Positions 16,208 through 25,531 of a DNA stretch of 44,711 bases are shown here, piece by piece. The first letter of the stretch is position 1; each line of letters starts with the position of its first letter. Source of the DNA: an uncultured Collinsella sp. (GTDB taxonomy: Bacteria > Actinomycetota > Coriobacteriia > Coriobacteriales > Coriobacteriaceae); contig CABRHH010000023.1 of the NCBI GenBank assembly GCA_902470695.1, positions 1 to 44,711 of the forward strand, in the 5' to 3' direction. The translations under genes were made by a program, and so were the position numbers. The notes beneath the pieces were generated by a model. That model saw only the letters and a list, made by a program, of their open reading frames with translations. It searched no databases and was not told the origin of the DNA.

Positions 16208-18094
16208 ATGGCGAAGTCGGCGTCAGACCCGCAAGCCAAGCGCAAGGAACTGCTGGACGGGGTGGCGAACCTGGGGTTCGATGTCCCCGATGACGTATGG
16301 GCACAGATCGAAGAACGCGTGGGCAGGAGCTTGGAGGAGCCCATCGATGTGGTGACCTTCACCAAGGAGTTCTTTGCCTACTCGGGGGCCGCATGGAGCC
16401 GCATGGGCGTCTCCATCGTGCTGTCGGTTGTGGGATACGCCCTGTCGCTGGCGAGTGCGGTATATGCCGCCTATGTCCTGTCGTGGATATGGCAGGCGGC
16501 GCAAGGCGGAGCGCCCCGGTACGAGGACCTGTTCCTGGCCACCGCCGTCACGCTGCTGGCCCTTGTGCTGCACCTGGCGCTCACGGCGGCGAGCAGCCTC
16601 ATGTCGCACAAGATCTCCTTTGCCGCGATCAGCAACCTGCGACGTGTGCTCTTCGAGCGCCTGGGACGCGTTCCGCAAGGCTATCTTATCGAGCATCCGA
16701 TGGGCTATGTCCGCTCGCTGGTGCTGGATCGCGTGGGCAGCTTGGAGGACTGGGTGGCCCATATCATGCCCGAGTTCCCCGGTCGCATGACGGTGCCGCT
16801 GGCCGCTTTGATCGTGCTGTTCGTCATCGACTGGCGCGTTGGGCTGGCTACCTTGGCGCCGGTGCCGCTGGCGGTCATCGGCATGGGCATCTCGATGGGC
16901 AACTACCAACCGCGCATGTTCTTGTGGATGAGCTCCAAGGCGGCCTTGGCGTCCCGTGCCGCCGAGTACATTCGGGGCATTCCGGTCATCAAGGCGTTTT
17001 TGCAGACCGATGCATCGTTTAGCCGATTCGCCGAGAGCGCGCGCTTCTACCAGGACAGCACGATGGCGTGGTGGCGGCGCTCGTGGGTGGGCAACGCCGC
17101 CCTGTTCGCGGCCATGGCCTCGCCGTTTCTGGCGGTGGTCCCCGTTGCGTTCGTCCTGTTCTCAGCAGGTGCGCTGTCAGCGTTCGAGCTGGGTTTGTGC
17201 CTGACGCTGCCGTTGGGCATCCTGCAGCACTGTTATCTGCTGATGTCGTGTTTCGAGTTGTTCCAGATGACGGCTCCCAGTTGGGCGGAGATCAGGACCC
17301 TGCTCGACTATCCCGAGCTTGAGCGTCCGGATGCGCACCAGCGCGCCGAGCTGGACCCGGCCCGGGGCGTGGAGTTCTCCGATGTTCGCTTCTCCTATTC
17401 CGAGGGTACGGAGGTGCTGCACGGCGTGAGCCTCACGGCGCAGCGCGGAGAGGTCACGGCGCTCGTGGGGCCTTCGGGTTCGGGAAAGTCCACGATCGCA
17501 CGGCTCGTCGCCTCGTTTTGGGACCCCGACGCCGGATCGGTTTCGTTGGGCGGGTGCGACCTGCGCCAGATGCCGCTCGATCAGCTCATGGAGGAGATCT
17601 CCTACGTGGCGCAGGACACCTACCTGTTCGAGGGCACCATCCGCGACAATATCCGGCTGGGGCTTCCAGATGCGACCGATGAGCAGATACGGCGCGCTGC
17701 CGTGGCGGCCCGCTGCGACGAGTTCATCAGCCGGCTTCCGCAGGGATACGACACCGATGCCGGAGAGGCCGGAGACCTGCTCTCCGGTGGCGAGCGGCAG
17801 CGCATCGCGCTGGCCCGGGCGATCCTGAAGCCGTCCTCGTTCGTCATCTTGGACGAGGCGACCGCCTACACCGATCCGGAAAACGAGGCGCAGATCCAGG
17901 AGGCCATTGGCGAGGTGGTGCGCGGCCGCAGCCTGATCGTGGTGGCGCATCGTCTGAATACGATCAAGGGCGCGCACAAGATCGTCGTCATCGAAGATGG
18001 TCGGGTTGCAGCCCAGGGAACCCACGATGAGCTCGTGGCATCGAGTTCCCTCTACAAGAACATGTGGAAGCGTTTCAATGGAGAGGAGCTCTAA
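16208..18094 (+). CDS. ABC transporter permease-ATPase, siderophore-type (IrtA/YbtP-like)
   Basis: Fused transporter half of 628 residues: a polar N-terminus of about 55 residues, a six-helix transmembrane domain to about 330, and an ATPase domain from about 390. Walker A is GPSGSGKST (421-429), the signature is LLSGGERQR, and Walker B FVILDEATAYTDPENE. The DEATAYTDPENE ending, instead of the usual DEATSALD, is a mark of the IrtAB/YbtPQ group. Members have an exporter fold but work as importers of ferric siderophores. It is paired with a second half starting 2 bases after its stop. ATG 16208 has GGGAGG 5 bases upstream. No siderophore biosynthesis gene or ferric reductase domain is visible, so iron uptake is an inference from family resemblance; export remains possible. 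Confidence 0.85.
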   Translation: MAKSASDPQAKRKELLDGVANLGFDVPDDVWAQIEERVGRSLEEPIDVVTFTKEFFAYSGAAWSRMGVSIVLSVVGYALSLASAVYAAYVLSWIWQAAQGGAPRYEDLFLATAVTLLALVLHLALTAASSLMSHKISFAAISNLRRVLFERLGRVPQGYLIEHPMGYVRSLVLDRVGSLEDWVAHIMPEFPGRMTVPLAALIVLFVIDWRVGLATLAPVPLAVIGMGISMGNYQPRMFLWMSSKAALASRAAEYIRGIPVIKAFLQTDASFSRFAESARFYQDSTMAWWRRSWVGNAALFAAMASPFLAVVPVAFVLFSAGALSAFELGLCLTLPLGILQHCYLLMSCFELFQMTAPSWAEIRTLLDYPELERPDAHQRAELDPARGVEFSDVRFSYSEGTEVLHGVSLTAQRGEVTALVGPSGSGKSTIARLVASFWDPDAGSVSLGGCDLRQMPLDQLMEEISYVAQDTYLFEGTIRDNIRLGLPDATDEQIRRAAVAARCDEFISRLPQGYDTDAGEAGDLLSGGERQRIALARAILKPSSFVILDEATAYTDPENEAQIQEAIGEVVRGRSLIVVAHRLNTIKGAHKIVVIEDGRVAAQGTHDELVASSSLYKNMWKRFNGEEL

Positions 18095-18095
18095 C

Positions 18096-19835
18096 ATGAG
18101 CCTGATCGGATCCATTCGCCGTCAAACGCCTTCACCGCGTCGGTATCTTCTGGGTATCGCAAGCGGCGTGGTGCAGCATCTGGGAACCCTCATCAGCTTC
18201 ATAGCTATATACCTTGGATTCCTATGGGTCCGCGATCTCACGCCCGCGCGTGCGTGGATGCTGGCCGGCGTGCTTGCCATAGGGTTTCTCGTCTCGTTCC
18301 TCTTCGGGTGGGGATACAACGTGGGCTCGGCGGGAGAGTCGTTCAAGGCGTACTGCGCTTACCGCATCAAGATCGCCCGCAGCCTCAAGACCGCGCCGAT
18401 GGGCTTTTTGAGCGAGGAGAGCCTGGCCGGTCTGCTGTTCGGCGTCACCACGACGGTCGATCAGGTCGAGTCGTTCTCCACCATGTTGATCCAGTCCTAT
18501 ATCCAGGCATACGCCTCGGGCTTCTTCGTGCTTCTGGGCATCTTCGGCACGAACGGAAAGCTGGGTGTGATAGCGCTCGTGCTGCTCATCGTGGTGGTCG
18601 CGGCCTCGCGCCTGGTGTACAAGATGGGCGCGGTCGAGATGCCCCGCCTGTACGCCTGCGAGGCGCAGCTGTCCGCCGCGTTCACGAACAGCTTGCGCGG
18701 CATGTCGGTGCTGCGCACGTTCCCGGCGCGCGGGGGGCGGGCGGTGGAGCGTATCCACGGCGCCTTCTCCTCGGCCGCAGATGCCTTGAAGGAGCAGCAG
18801 GTGCGGGCGGAGACGCGCTACTCGCTCCACGAGAAGCTCTACACGCTGCTGACGCTGGTGGCAAGTTCTGTGGTGGCGGTGTGCGCCGCATGGCTCAGCG
18901 CCACGGGCGAGATCGCCTTGCCGTCCGCGCTCACCCTGGCGGCCGTTGGCCCCATGCTCTTTGCGGGCATGCAGGCGCTTACGATCACGGCTATGCTCAC
19001 CGCGCGCGTCCCCGCAGCGATGCGCAACTTGGATCGCCTGGCCGCCATTCCTGCCATCGCCGACGGCGCCCGCGCGTCTGCACCCCGTGATGCGGATATC
19101 ACCTTCGATCACGTGACCTTTGGGTATGACGCGGCGCGCCCGGTGCTCAAGGACATCTCCTTCAAGATCCCCGCAGGCTCCAAGACCGCGATCGTCGGCC
19201 CGTCCGGTTCGGGTAAGACCACGATCGTGAACCTAATCGCGCGCTTCTGGGATCCCCAGGCCGGCCGCATCGGGTTAGGGGACGCCGGAATCGAGGACTA
19301 TCAGACCGACACCTTGCTTTCGCAGCTTTCCCTGGTGTTCCAGGATGTGTACCTGTTCGATGAGACGGTGATGGACAACATCCGCATCGCCCGTCCCGGT
19401 GCCACCGACGAGGAGGTTGTCGAGGCGGCCCGCCGTGCCCGGTGCGAGGAATTCATCCAGGCTCTTCCCGAGGGGTTCCAAACGCGTGTGGGCGAAGGCG
19501 GCAGCCGCCTGTCGGGCGGCGAACGGCAGCGCATCTCCATCGCGCGCGCCCTGCTGAAGGACGCACCGATCATCCTGCTCGACGAGGCGACCAGCTCGGT
19601 TGATCCGGAAAACGAGCACGAGATCTTGAAGGCGCTGGATGAGCTCACCGAGGGTAAAACCGTTATCTCCATCGCCCATAGGCTCTCGACGGTGACCTCG
19701 GCCGACCAGATCCTCGTCATCGCGGATGGTCAGGTCGCTCAGCAGGGAACCCATGAGCAGCTTGCCGCGGTTCCCGGCATCTATGCCGATTTCCTGGCGG
19801 CCAGAACGCGCGCGGCCACCTGGACGCTCGTCTAG
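18096..19835 (+). CDS. ABC transporter permease-ATPase, siderophore-type partner (IrtB/YbtQ-like)
   Basis: Second half-transporter, 579 residues, which should dimerise with the product of 16208-18094. Its transmembrane domain occupies roughly residues 15-310 and the ATPase domain 325-575. Walker A is GPSGSGKTT (368-376), the signature is RLSGGERQR, Walker B IILLDEATSSVDPENE, and the switch His lies in IAHRLST. The DPENE extension again matches the siderophore-type group. Both ATP sites of the pair look canonical, unlike the degenerate exporter at 3.3-7.4 kb. ATG 18096 has GAGAGGAG 7 bases upstream; the gap to the preceding gene is a single base, so the two are translated as an operon. Confidence 0.85.
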   Translation: MSLIGSIRRQTPSPRRYLLGIASGVVQHLGTLISFIAIYLGFLWVRDLTPARAWMLAGVLAIGFLVSFLFGWGYNVGSAGESFKAYCAYRIKIARSLKTAPMGFLSEESLAGLLFGVTTTVDQVESFSTMLIQSYIQAYASGFFVLLGIFGTNGKLGVIALVLLIVVVAASRLVYKMGAVEMPRLYACEAQLSAAFTNSLRGMSVLRTFPARGGRAVERIHGAFSSAADALKEQQVRAETRYSLHEKLYTLLTLVASSVVAVCAAWLSATGEIALPSALTLAAVGPMLFAGMQALTITAMLTARVPAAMRNLDRLAAIPAIADGARASAPRDADITFDHVTFGYDAARPVLKDISFKIPAGSKTAIVGPSGSGKTTIVNLIARFWDPQAGRIGLGDAGIEDYQTDTLLSQLSLVFQDVYLFDETVMDNIRIARPGATDEEVVEAARRARCEEFIQALPEGFQTRVGEGGSRLSGGERQRISIARALLKDAPIILLDEATSSVDPENEHEILKALDELTEGKTVISIAHRLSTVTSADQILVIADGQVAQQGTHEQLAAVPGIYADFLAARTRAATWTLV

Positions 19836-19996
19836 GCGCCTCGACACACATAACCCGATGCGTGCTCGCGTCGTATCTCCAGGCTGTCGGCGACCGTGTC
19901 GGCAGCCTGCTGCGTTGCCGTGATTTGCGACCGCCGCGGTTGGGTATCAGCATGTGGTACGATTTCGAGCTGCTGTAACGACGAAAGGAGCCCACC

Positions 19997-20275
19997 GTGG
20001 CTGTGAATGAAAAGCTCCTGAAAGAGGTGCTCGAGGAGATTCGCCCCAACCTGCAGGCGGATGGCGGTGACATGACCTATATCGGCGTGGACGATGAAGG
20101 CGTGGTGCAGCTTGAGCTGCAGGGCGCCTGCGCCGGCTGCCCGATGAGCTCGCTCACCCTGTCCATGGGCATCGAGCGGATCCTGAAAGAGCATGTGCCC
20201 GGGGTGACGCGCGTGGAGCAGGTGGGCGGCGGCGAGGCCGCAGACGACCTGTACGACGAGTACGCGCCGTTCTAG
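19997..20275 (+). CDS. NifU C-terminal-domain (Nfu-type) Fe-S protein
   Basis: A 92-residue Nfu domain protein that carries or delivers Fe-S clusters. The family motif is clear: IRPNLQADGGDM near the N-terminus and the cluster ligands in GACAGCPMSS (C-x2-C), followed by the LKEHVPGV helix. The acidic C-terminus (EAADDLYDEYAPF) is not part of the domain. GTG 19997 was taken as the start because GAAAGGAG lies 6 bases upstream. No suf genes are in the window. A TACGAT -10-like sequence at 19958-19963 may be its promoter. Confidence 0.92.
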   Translation: MAVNEKLLKEVLEEIRPNLQADGGDMTYIGVDDEGVVQLELQGACAGCPMSSLTLSMGIERILKEHVPGVTRVEQVGGGEAADDLYDEYAPF

Positions 20276-20289
20276 GAACCACGGGTTGT

Positions 20290-20320
20290 GCGCCCGCTGC
20301 CCTGTTGCGGCGGCGGGCGC
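20290..20320 (+). terminator. Stem-loop between nfu and dcd
   Basis: GCGCCCGC (20290-20297) and GCGGGCGC (20313-20320) form an 8-bp perfect stem with a 15-base loop, 14 bases after the nfu stop. No U-tract; a weak terminator or mRNA-stability element. Confidence 0.4.
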
Positions 20321-20339
20321 TGCGGTATAGGAGGCAGCC

Positions 20340-20915
20340 ATGGTGCTTTCGGACCACGATATCAAGATCGAGATGGCAAGCGGCCGCATAGCGATCGAGC
20401 CGACCGTCGACCGGTTTATCCAGCCGGCCTCGGTTGACCTGCGCCTGGGCAGCGACTTCCGGGTGTTCCGCAATTCGAGCCATGTGGCGATTGATCCCGA
20501 GCGCGATCAGCCCGACCTCACCGAGCGCATCGTGATCGCGGACGACGATGCCTTCGTGCTGCATCCGGGCCAGTTCGCCCTGGGCACCACGCTCGAGTGC
20601 ATCACGGTTCCCAACGATATCCTGGCCAAGCTGGAGGGCAAAAGCTCGCTCGGCCGCCTGGGCCTGATGATCCATTCCACCGCCGGCTACATCGACCCGG
20701 GCTGGACCGGGCAGGTGACGCTCGAGCTGTCGAACGTGGCAACCCTGCCCATCCTGCTGCGCCCCGGCATGCGGATCGGTCAGATCTCCTTCGAGCGCAT
20801 GTCCTCGCCGGTGGACGTGCCCTACGGCTCGCCTGAGCTGGGGAGCCACTACCAGGGGCAGCGTGGGGCCACCGCCGGCCGCCCGCTCGCCGACCGCATG
20901 CGCGCGGCGCAGTAG
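20340..20915 (+). CDS. dcd: dCTP deaminase
   Basis: Converts dCTP to dUTP, or in the bifunctional group directly to dUMP, feeding thymidylate synthesis. The trimeric dUTPase-like fold is visible: IQPASVDLRLG, GKSSLGRLGL, and the catalytic region DPGWTGQVTLELSNV containing the general-base glutamate. The C-terminus (GSHYQGQRGATAGR) closely follows the mycobacterial and Methanocaldococcus bifunctional dCTP deaminase/dUTPase pattern. The dUMP-forming activity is therefore likely, but it is not provable from sequence alone. It is 191 residues, normal length. ATG 20340 has AGGAGG upstream. It is followed after 36 bases by lgt on the same strand. Confidence 0.93.
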   Translation: MVLSDHDIKIEMASGRIAIEPTVDRFIQPASVDLRLGSDFRVFRNSSHVAIDPERDQPDLTERIVIADDDAFVLHPGQFALGTTLECITVPNDILAKLEGKSSLGRLGLMIHSTAGYIDPGWTGQVTLELSNVATLPILLRPGMRIGQISFERMSSPVDVPYGSPELGSHYQGQRGATAGRPLADRMRAAQ

Positions 20916-20951
20916 CGTCCGCCCGCCACCATACCGAGAAAGAGGGCATCT

Positions 20952-21767
20952 GTGCTCAACGATCTGTACCATAGCCTCGATCCGGTCGCGTTCTCGGCCG
21001 GTCCCATCACCATCTACTGGTACGGCCTGGCCTACATAGCCGGCTCGATCGTCGCCGGCGTCATGCTGTACCGCACGCAGCGCCGCTGGAAGATGGGGCT
21101 TTCGGTCGATGACGTGATGAGCGTCGTCATCGGCGTGGTGTTTGGCCTGCTGATCGGTGCACGCCTGTTCTACGTGGTGTTCTACGGAGACGGCTACTAT
21201 TTCGCGCACCCGCTGGAGATCCTCGCGGTGAACCAGGGCGGCATGAGCTTCCACGGCGGTCTGGTGGGCGGTATCGCGGGCGGCGTGCTGGCATGCCGGG
21301 CGCTGCGGCTGTCGGCCTGGACCGTGGCCGACATGGCCGTGGTGGGCGCTCCGCTCGCCCTGTGCCTGGGCCGCTGCGCGAACTTCGTGAACGGCGAGCT
21401 GTGGGGCAAGCCCACCGACCTGCCCTGGGGCGTGGTGTTCGGCGGTGCGGCGGGCACCACGCCGCGTCACCCCTCCCAGCTCTACGAGGCGCTGCTCGAG
21501 GGGATCGTGCTGTTTGCCATCCTGTATGCGATGAGCCGGAAGAAACAGCTGCCGCCGCAGGGGGCGTTTCTCGGCGTGTTCGTGATGGGCTACGGCATCG
21601 TGCGCTTCCTGGTTGAGTTCGTGCGCGTGCCCGATGCGCAGCTGGGGTACCTGTTCGGCTTCATCACCATGGGACAGCTGCTCAGCCTGCCGCTCATCGT
21701 GGGCGGGGCCGCGCTGCTGGTCTATGCGTACCGCGCGCACCGTCCGCAGCGGGCGCGCCTGGATTAA
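20952..21767 (+). CDS. lgt: Prolipoprotein diacylglyceryl transferase
   Basis: Integral membrane enzyme that attaches diacylglycerol to the lipobox cysteine of lipoproteins such as MetQ in this window. The 271-residue protein has seven hydrophobic segments, the family motif with catalytic His in MSFHGGLVGG, and the Lgt signature LGRCANFVNGELWG. The family consensus has G or I where this one has Ala in GRCAN. HPSQLYEA and the Arg in YGIVRFLVEFVR are also conserved. GTG 20952 is preceded by a purine-rich GAGAAAGAGGG. It lies between dcd and glmM, all on the plus strand. Confidence 0.95.
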   Translation: MLNDLYHSLDPVAFSAGPITIYWYGLAYIAGSIVAGVMLYRTQRRWKMGLSVDDVMSVVIGVVFGLLIGARLFYVVFYGDGYYFAHPLEILAVNQGGMSFHGGLVGGIAGGVLACRALRLSAWTVADMAVVGAPLALCLGRCANFVNGELWGKPTDLPWGVVFGGAAGTTPRHPSQLYEALLEGIVLFAILYAMSRKKQLPPQGAFLGVFVMGYGIVRFLVEFVRVPDAQLGYLFGFITMGQLLSLPLIVGGAALLVYAYRAHRPQRARLD

Positions 21768-21940
21768 GGACGCGTTCCGCGGTGTAGCGCGGCCGCGTGC
21801 ATCGGGGCGCGCTCCGCGGCGCCATCCGGCCGCCCCGCATCGTCTCTTTCTGTGCGGATGCGCGCGCCCGTCTGGAAAAGCGGGGCGTCTGCAAGTAGCA
21901 TGGCAGGGTACGAAACCCGATCACTGAAATGGGGCCTTGG

Positions 21941-23272
21941 ATGAAGTACTTTGGGACGGACGGCTTTCGCGGCCTGGCGAACGTGGGGCTGACGGTCGAT
22001 CACGCGTTCAAGATCGGCCGGTTCATCGGTTGGTACTACGGGCTGCGGCTCGACCGCAAGACCAAGGTGGTCATCGGCAAGGACACGCGCCGTTCGAGCT
22101 ACATGTTCGAGAACGCCCTGATGGCCGGTTTGGTGGCAAGCGGCGCGGACGCCTATGCGCTGCGCGTGACCACTACGCCCTCGGTGAGCTACGTGGTCCG
22201 CCACGGGGATTTCGACTGCGGCATCATGATCACCGCCAGCCACAACCCCTTCCACGACAACGGCATCAAGCTGATCGACTCGGGCGGCTACAAGATGAGC
22301 CCCGAGATTCTCGAGCAGGTCGAGTCCTATATCGATGGCGAGCTCGAAGTGCCGCTGGCCTGCGGCGAGCAGATCGGTCGCGCGGTGGATTACGTCGAGG
22401 GCCGCGTCCGCTACACCGAGGCACTCGTCGAGTCGGCCCCGTTTTCGCTCGAGGGCCGCCGCGTGGGCCTGGATTGCGCCAACGGTGCGGCGACGCCGAT
22501 CGCGCCCGAGGTGTTCCGCCAGCTCGGTGCCGAGGTGCACGTGATCGGCGACGAGCCCAACGGCTTCAACATCAATATGGCCTGCGGCTCCACCCACATC
22601 GAGCGCCTGCAGGCGTTCGTGCGCGAGGAGGGGCTCGACGTGGGCTTCGCCTACGACGGCGACGCCGACCGCTGCATCGCGGTGGACGAGTACGGCAACG
22701 TGTGCGACGGCGACGCCATCATGTACGTATGTGGTGCACACCTCGCCGCCAAGGGCGAGCTGCCCGATAACACCGTGGTCACCACCGTCATGAGCAATAT
22801 CGGCCTGTACAAGGCGCTCGAGCGCCTGGGGCTGTCCTTTGAGACCACCGACGTGGGCGACAAGTACGTGAGCGCCTGCATGACCGAGCATGGCTACGGC
22901 CTGGGCGGCGAGCAGAGCGGGCATGTGATCTTCTCGGCGTACAGCGCGGCGGGCGACGGCATCAACACGAGCCTGCGCATGATGCAGGTGATGGTGGAGA
23001 CCGGCAAGCCGCTTTCCGAACTCACCGAGCCGCTGACGATCTATCCGCAGCTGCTGAAGAACATCCAGGTGGCCGACAAGCACGCGGTGATGGAGAGCCC
23101 GGTGGTCAAGGAGGCCACCGCGGCGGTGTCCACCGCGCTCGAGGGCGACGGTCGTGCGCTCGTGCGTGCCTCGGGCACCGAGCCGCTCGTGCGCGTGATG
23201 GTCGAGGCTCCCACCATGGAGCTGTGCGAGCGCTACGTGAACGAGGTCATCGCGGCCATCGAATCCCTGTAG
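21941..23272 (+). CDS. glmM: Phosphoglucosamine mutase
   Basis: Interconverts glucosamine-6-phosphate and glucosamine-1-phosphate on the way to UDP-GlcNAc for peptidoglycan. It starts MKYFGTDGFRG as in the family. The phosphoserine loop is TASHNPFHDNG (Ser100), metal binding is in DGDADRC, sugar binding in GGEQSGH, and the phosphate-binding RASGTEPLVRVM near the end. It is 443 residues, normal. ATG 21941 was preferred over ATG 21929 because the family begins right before KYFGTDG and a GGGG run precedes it. The 173 bases before it hold no obvious gene. Confidence 0.95.
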   Translation: MKYFGTDGFRGLANVGLTVDHAFKIGRFIGWYYGLRLDRKTKVVIGKDTRRSSYMFENALMAGLVASGADAYALRVTTTPSVSYVVRHGDFDCGIMITASHNPFHDNGIKLIDSGGYKMSPEILEQVESYIDGELEVPLACGEQIGRAVDYVEGRVRYTEALVESAPFSLEGRRVGLDCANGAATPIAPEVFRQLGAEVHVIGDEPNGFNINMACGSTHIERLQAFVREEGLDVGFAYDGDADRCIAVDEYGNVCDGDAIMYVCGAHLAAKGELPDNTVVTTVMSNIGLYKALERLGLSFETTDVGDKYVSACMTEHGYGLGGEQSGHVIFSAYSAAGDGINTSLRMMQVMVETGKPLSELTEPLTIYPQLLKNIQVADKHAVMESPVVKEATAAVSTALEGDGRALVRASGTEPLVRVMVEAPTMELCERYVNEVIAAIESL

Positions 23273-23287
23273 GAACGCGCATCCATC

Positions 23288-25531
23288 ATGGCTGATCAGG
23301 CGGGCGGGCGCCCGGGCGGGCAGGCAGGCGGTCGGAGGGCACCTCGGCGCCGCGCGGCAGGCACGGCAGATACGGCGGGCTGGGAGCGCTGGCTGCGCTC
23401 CTACACGGCCGGGCAGACGCTTGCCGCCTTCGCGCTGGCGCTTGTGGCCACCGCCGCGATCTCCATGGACCCCACCCAGGCCAGCTACGGGGCCATCCGC
23501 GAGCTCGACCCGTCCGCCACCGGCGCCCTGTATATCTGCTACGAGGTTCTGCTGTCCTTTGCGGGCCACACCGATGCGGTGCTGCTGCTCGCGCTCGCCT
23601 GCCTGCTGGTGCTGCCCGTGCGCTATGTGCTGTTCGGGCGCAGCGAGCGCCTGCGCCCGTCGGTTGCGCTGCCGGCGGTGGCCTTTGCCGCCTGCATGGT
23701 GTTCGGGAAAAGCTACGACATGACCGACAGCGCGCGGCTCGTGCTCGGCGGCATCAGCCAGGCGATCGAATCTGCGATCGCAGGCGCAGGCTGGACGGTG
23801 TTGGGCGTCACGGGCCTGACGCTGCTGTTCGAGGCATTCGACTGGTTCGGCCGGCATCGGCTGCCGTTTACCGAGGGCCGCTACGGGCGCGTGTGGCGCC
23901 TGGCCGACGTGCTGCTCAACCGGCATCCCTTCGCCGTTCCGCTGCTGGTTGTCCTGCTGGCCTGGTTGCCGACGTTTCTCGCCAGCATGCCCGGCCTGTT
24001 CATGGGGGACACCGGCGCGCAGATTCGCCAGTGGTTCAACCTGCCGAACGGCACGAGCGACTACCTCAATCTCATCAACCCGCAGGTGCTGCTCAACGGG
24101 CATCATCCGGTGGCCCATACGGCGCTGCTGGGCACCTGTGTCGAGCTGGGCATGCACCTGTTCGGCAGCGAGAACGCCGGCCTGCTCATCTACACGACCC
24201 TCCAGTTCGCCGTGACGGCCGTCACGGTTGCCTATCTGGTGGCGAGCCTGCGTCGCTTCGGCGTGGGGCTCGTGCCGCGCGCGGCGGTGCTGCTGTTCTT
24301 CGTCGGGATGCCGCTGTTTTCCAACTATGCGGTCCTTATCACCAAAGACGTGCTGTTCGGCGATGCGTTCGCCGCGCTGGTGGTGCAGACGGCGGTGCTG
24401 CTCGCCGCGCTGCGCCCGGCCGCGGCCCCGCAGCTGTCCATCGAGGCCTCGGGTGCTACGGGCGTGCGCCTGGCCGGCGTGGCGGGTGCGGTGCGCATGC
24501 GCCGCCGCGACTGGGCGGTGCTCGCGGCGGGATGCGTGGGCTGCGCGTTTCTGCGCAACGGCGGCGTCGTGTTCCCGCTGGCCGCCGGCGTGCTCGTGGC
24601 GGGCTTCGGCATCGCTGCCACGAGGCGGGCGGCTCGCAGCAGTTCCCGTGAGGCCGGGCGCGTGTTGCGAGTGTGGATGGGCGCCGTGGCGGTGGTCGCG
24701 GTGGCGGTGGCGGCCAACATGGTGTTCACGCGCGTGGTCATGCCGGCGCTCGACATCACGCCGGGCAGCCGCCGCGAGGTACTCTCGATTCCGTTTCAGC
24801 AGACGGCCCGCTACGTCCTCAAGCACGACGGGGCCGCCGCCGGCATCACGGACGGCACCGGGGCGTCGGACGGCACGGTCACCGACGAGCAGCGCGCCGC
24901 GATCGATGCCGTGCTGGGGTACGGCACGCTCGCCAGCCGGTACGATCCGGATAAATCCGATGCGGTCAAAAACGGCTACAACGAGGACGCCACGCCCGGG
25001 CAGCTCGCCGCCTACCTGCGGGTGTGGGCCCAGATGCTCGTCCAGGACCCCGGCAGTTACCTCTCGGCGGTGGCGAACAACTACTATGGGTATTTCTATC
25101 CCAGCAGCCGGGACGTGTTCACCTACGACGTGGTGACGAGCGCCGAGACCATGGCGCGCCCGAGCAACCGCGCGTACTTCGACTTCCATCCTGTCGATAG
25201 CGGCCTGGTGCGCGCCTGCGGGCATGCGGTCACGCTCTACCGCGTGGCCATCCAGCGCATCCCGCTGCTCTCCCTGCTGCTGAGCTCGTCGACCTACGTG
25301 TGGCTGCTGCTGGCGGCCTGCGTATACCTGCTGCGCGAGCGGCAGTGGCGGGGCCTGGCGCTCATGGTGCCGCTGCTGGGCGTGCTGGCGGTGTGCCTCA
25401 TCGGCCCGTGCAACGGCTCCACCTACATGCGCTACCTCTATCCGGCGATTCTGGCGCTGCCCTTCGCGGTGCCGGTGGCGCTGGTGTGGCCGCGGATGCT
25501 CTGGCGCGATGAAGGGCGGCAGGGCAGGTAG
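23288..25531 (+). CDS. Large polytopic membrane protein (DUF6020-like)
   Basis: A 747-residue membrane protein with a basic, Gly/Arg-rich N-terminus (about 45 residues), then about 12 hydrophobic segments. A conserved-looking central region contains SMPGLFMGDTGAQIRQW and GHHPVAHTALLG, followed by a long extracytoplasmic segment with NNYYGYFYPSS. This resembles the DUF6020 family, whose GT-C-like layout suggests a lipid-linked sugar transferase, but no catalytic function is established. The final segments contain GPCNGSTYMRYLYP. It begins 15 bases after glmM, so it is probably co-transcribed with it; a cell-envelope role would fit that neighbour. ATG 23288 is the best start; no strong ribosome binding site is seen. 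Confidence 0.75.
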   Translation: MADQAGGRPGGQAGGRRAPRRRAAGTADTAGWERWLRSYTAGQTLAAFALALVATAAISMDPTQASYGAIRELDPSATGALYICYEVLLSFAGHTDAVLLLALACLLVLPVRYVLFGRSERLRPSVALPAVAFAACMVFGKSYDMTDSARLVLGGISQAIESAIAGAGWTVLGVTGLTLLFEAFDWFGRHRLPFTEGRYGRVWRLADVLLNRHPFAVPLLVVLLAWLPTFLASMPGLFMGDTGAQIRQWFNLPNGTSDYLNLINPQVLLNGHHPVAHTALLGTCVELGMHLFGSENAGLLIYTTLQFAVTAVTVAYLVASLRRFGVGLVPRAAVLLFFVGMPLFSNYAVLITKDVLFGDAFAALVVQTAVLLAALRPAAAPQLSIEASGATGVRLAGVAGAVRMRRRDWAVLAAGCVGCAFLRNGGVVFPLAAGVLVAGFGIAATRRAARSSSREAGRVLRVWMGAVAVVAVAVAANMVFTRVVMPALDITPGSRREVLSIPFQQTARYVLKHDGAAAGITDGTGASDGTVTDEQRAAIDAVLGYGTLASRYDPDKSDAVKNGYNEDATPGQLAAYLRVWAQMLVQDPGSYLSAVANNYYGYFYPSSRDVFTYDVVTSAETMARPSNRAYFDFHPVDSGLVRACGHAVTLYRVAIQRIPLLSLLLSSSTYVWLLLAACVYLLRERQWRGLALMVPLLGVLAVCLIGPCNGSTYMRYLYPAILALPFAVPVALVWPRMLWRDEGRQGR

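Noticed and set aside
16208..19835. Multidrug exporter of the LmrCD type
   Set aside because: Both ATP sites are canonical and carry the DPENE extension typical of siderophore-type transporters; not excluded, but less likely.
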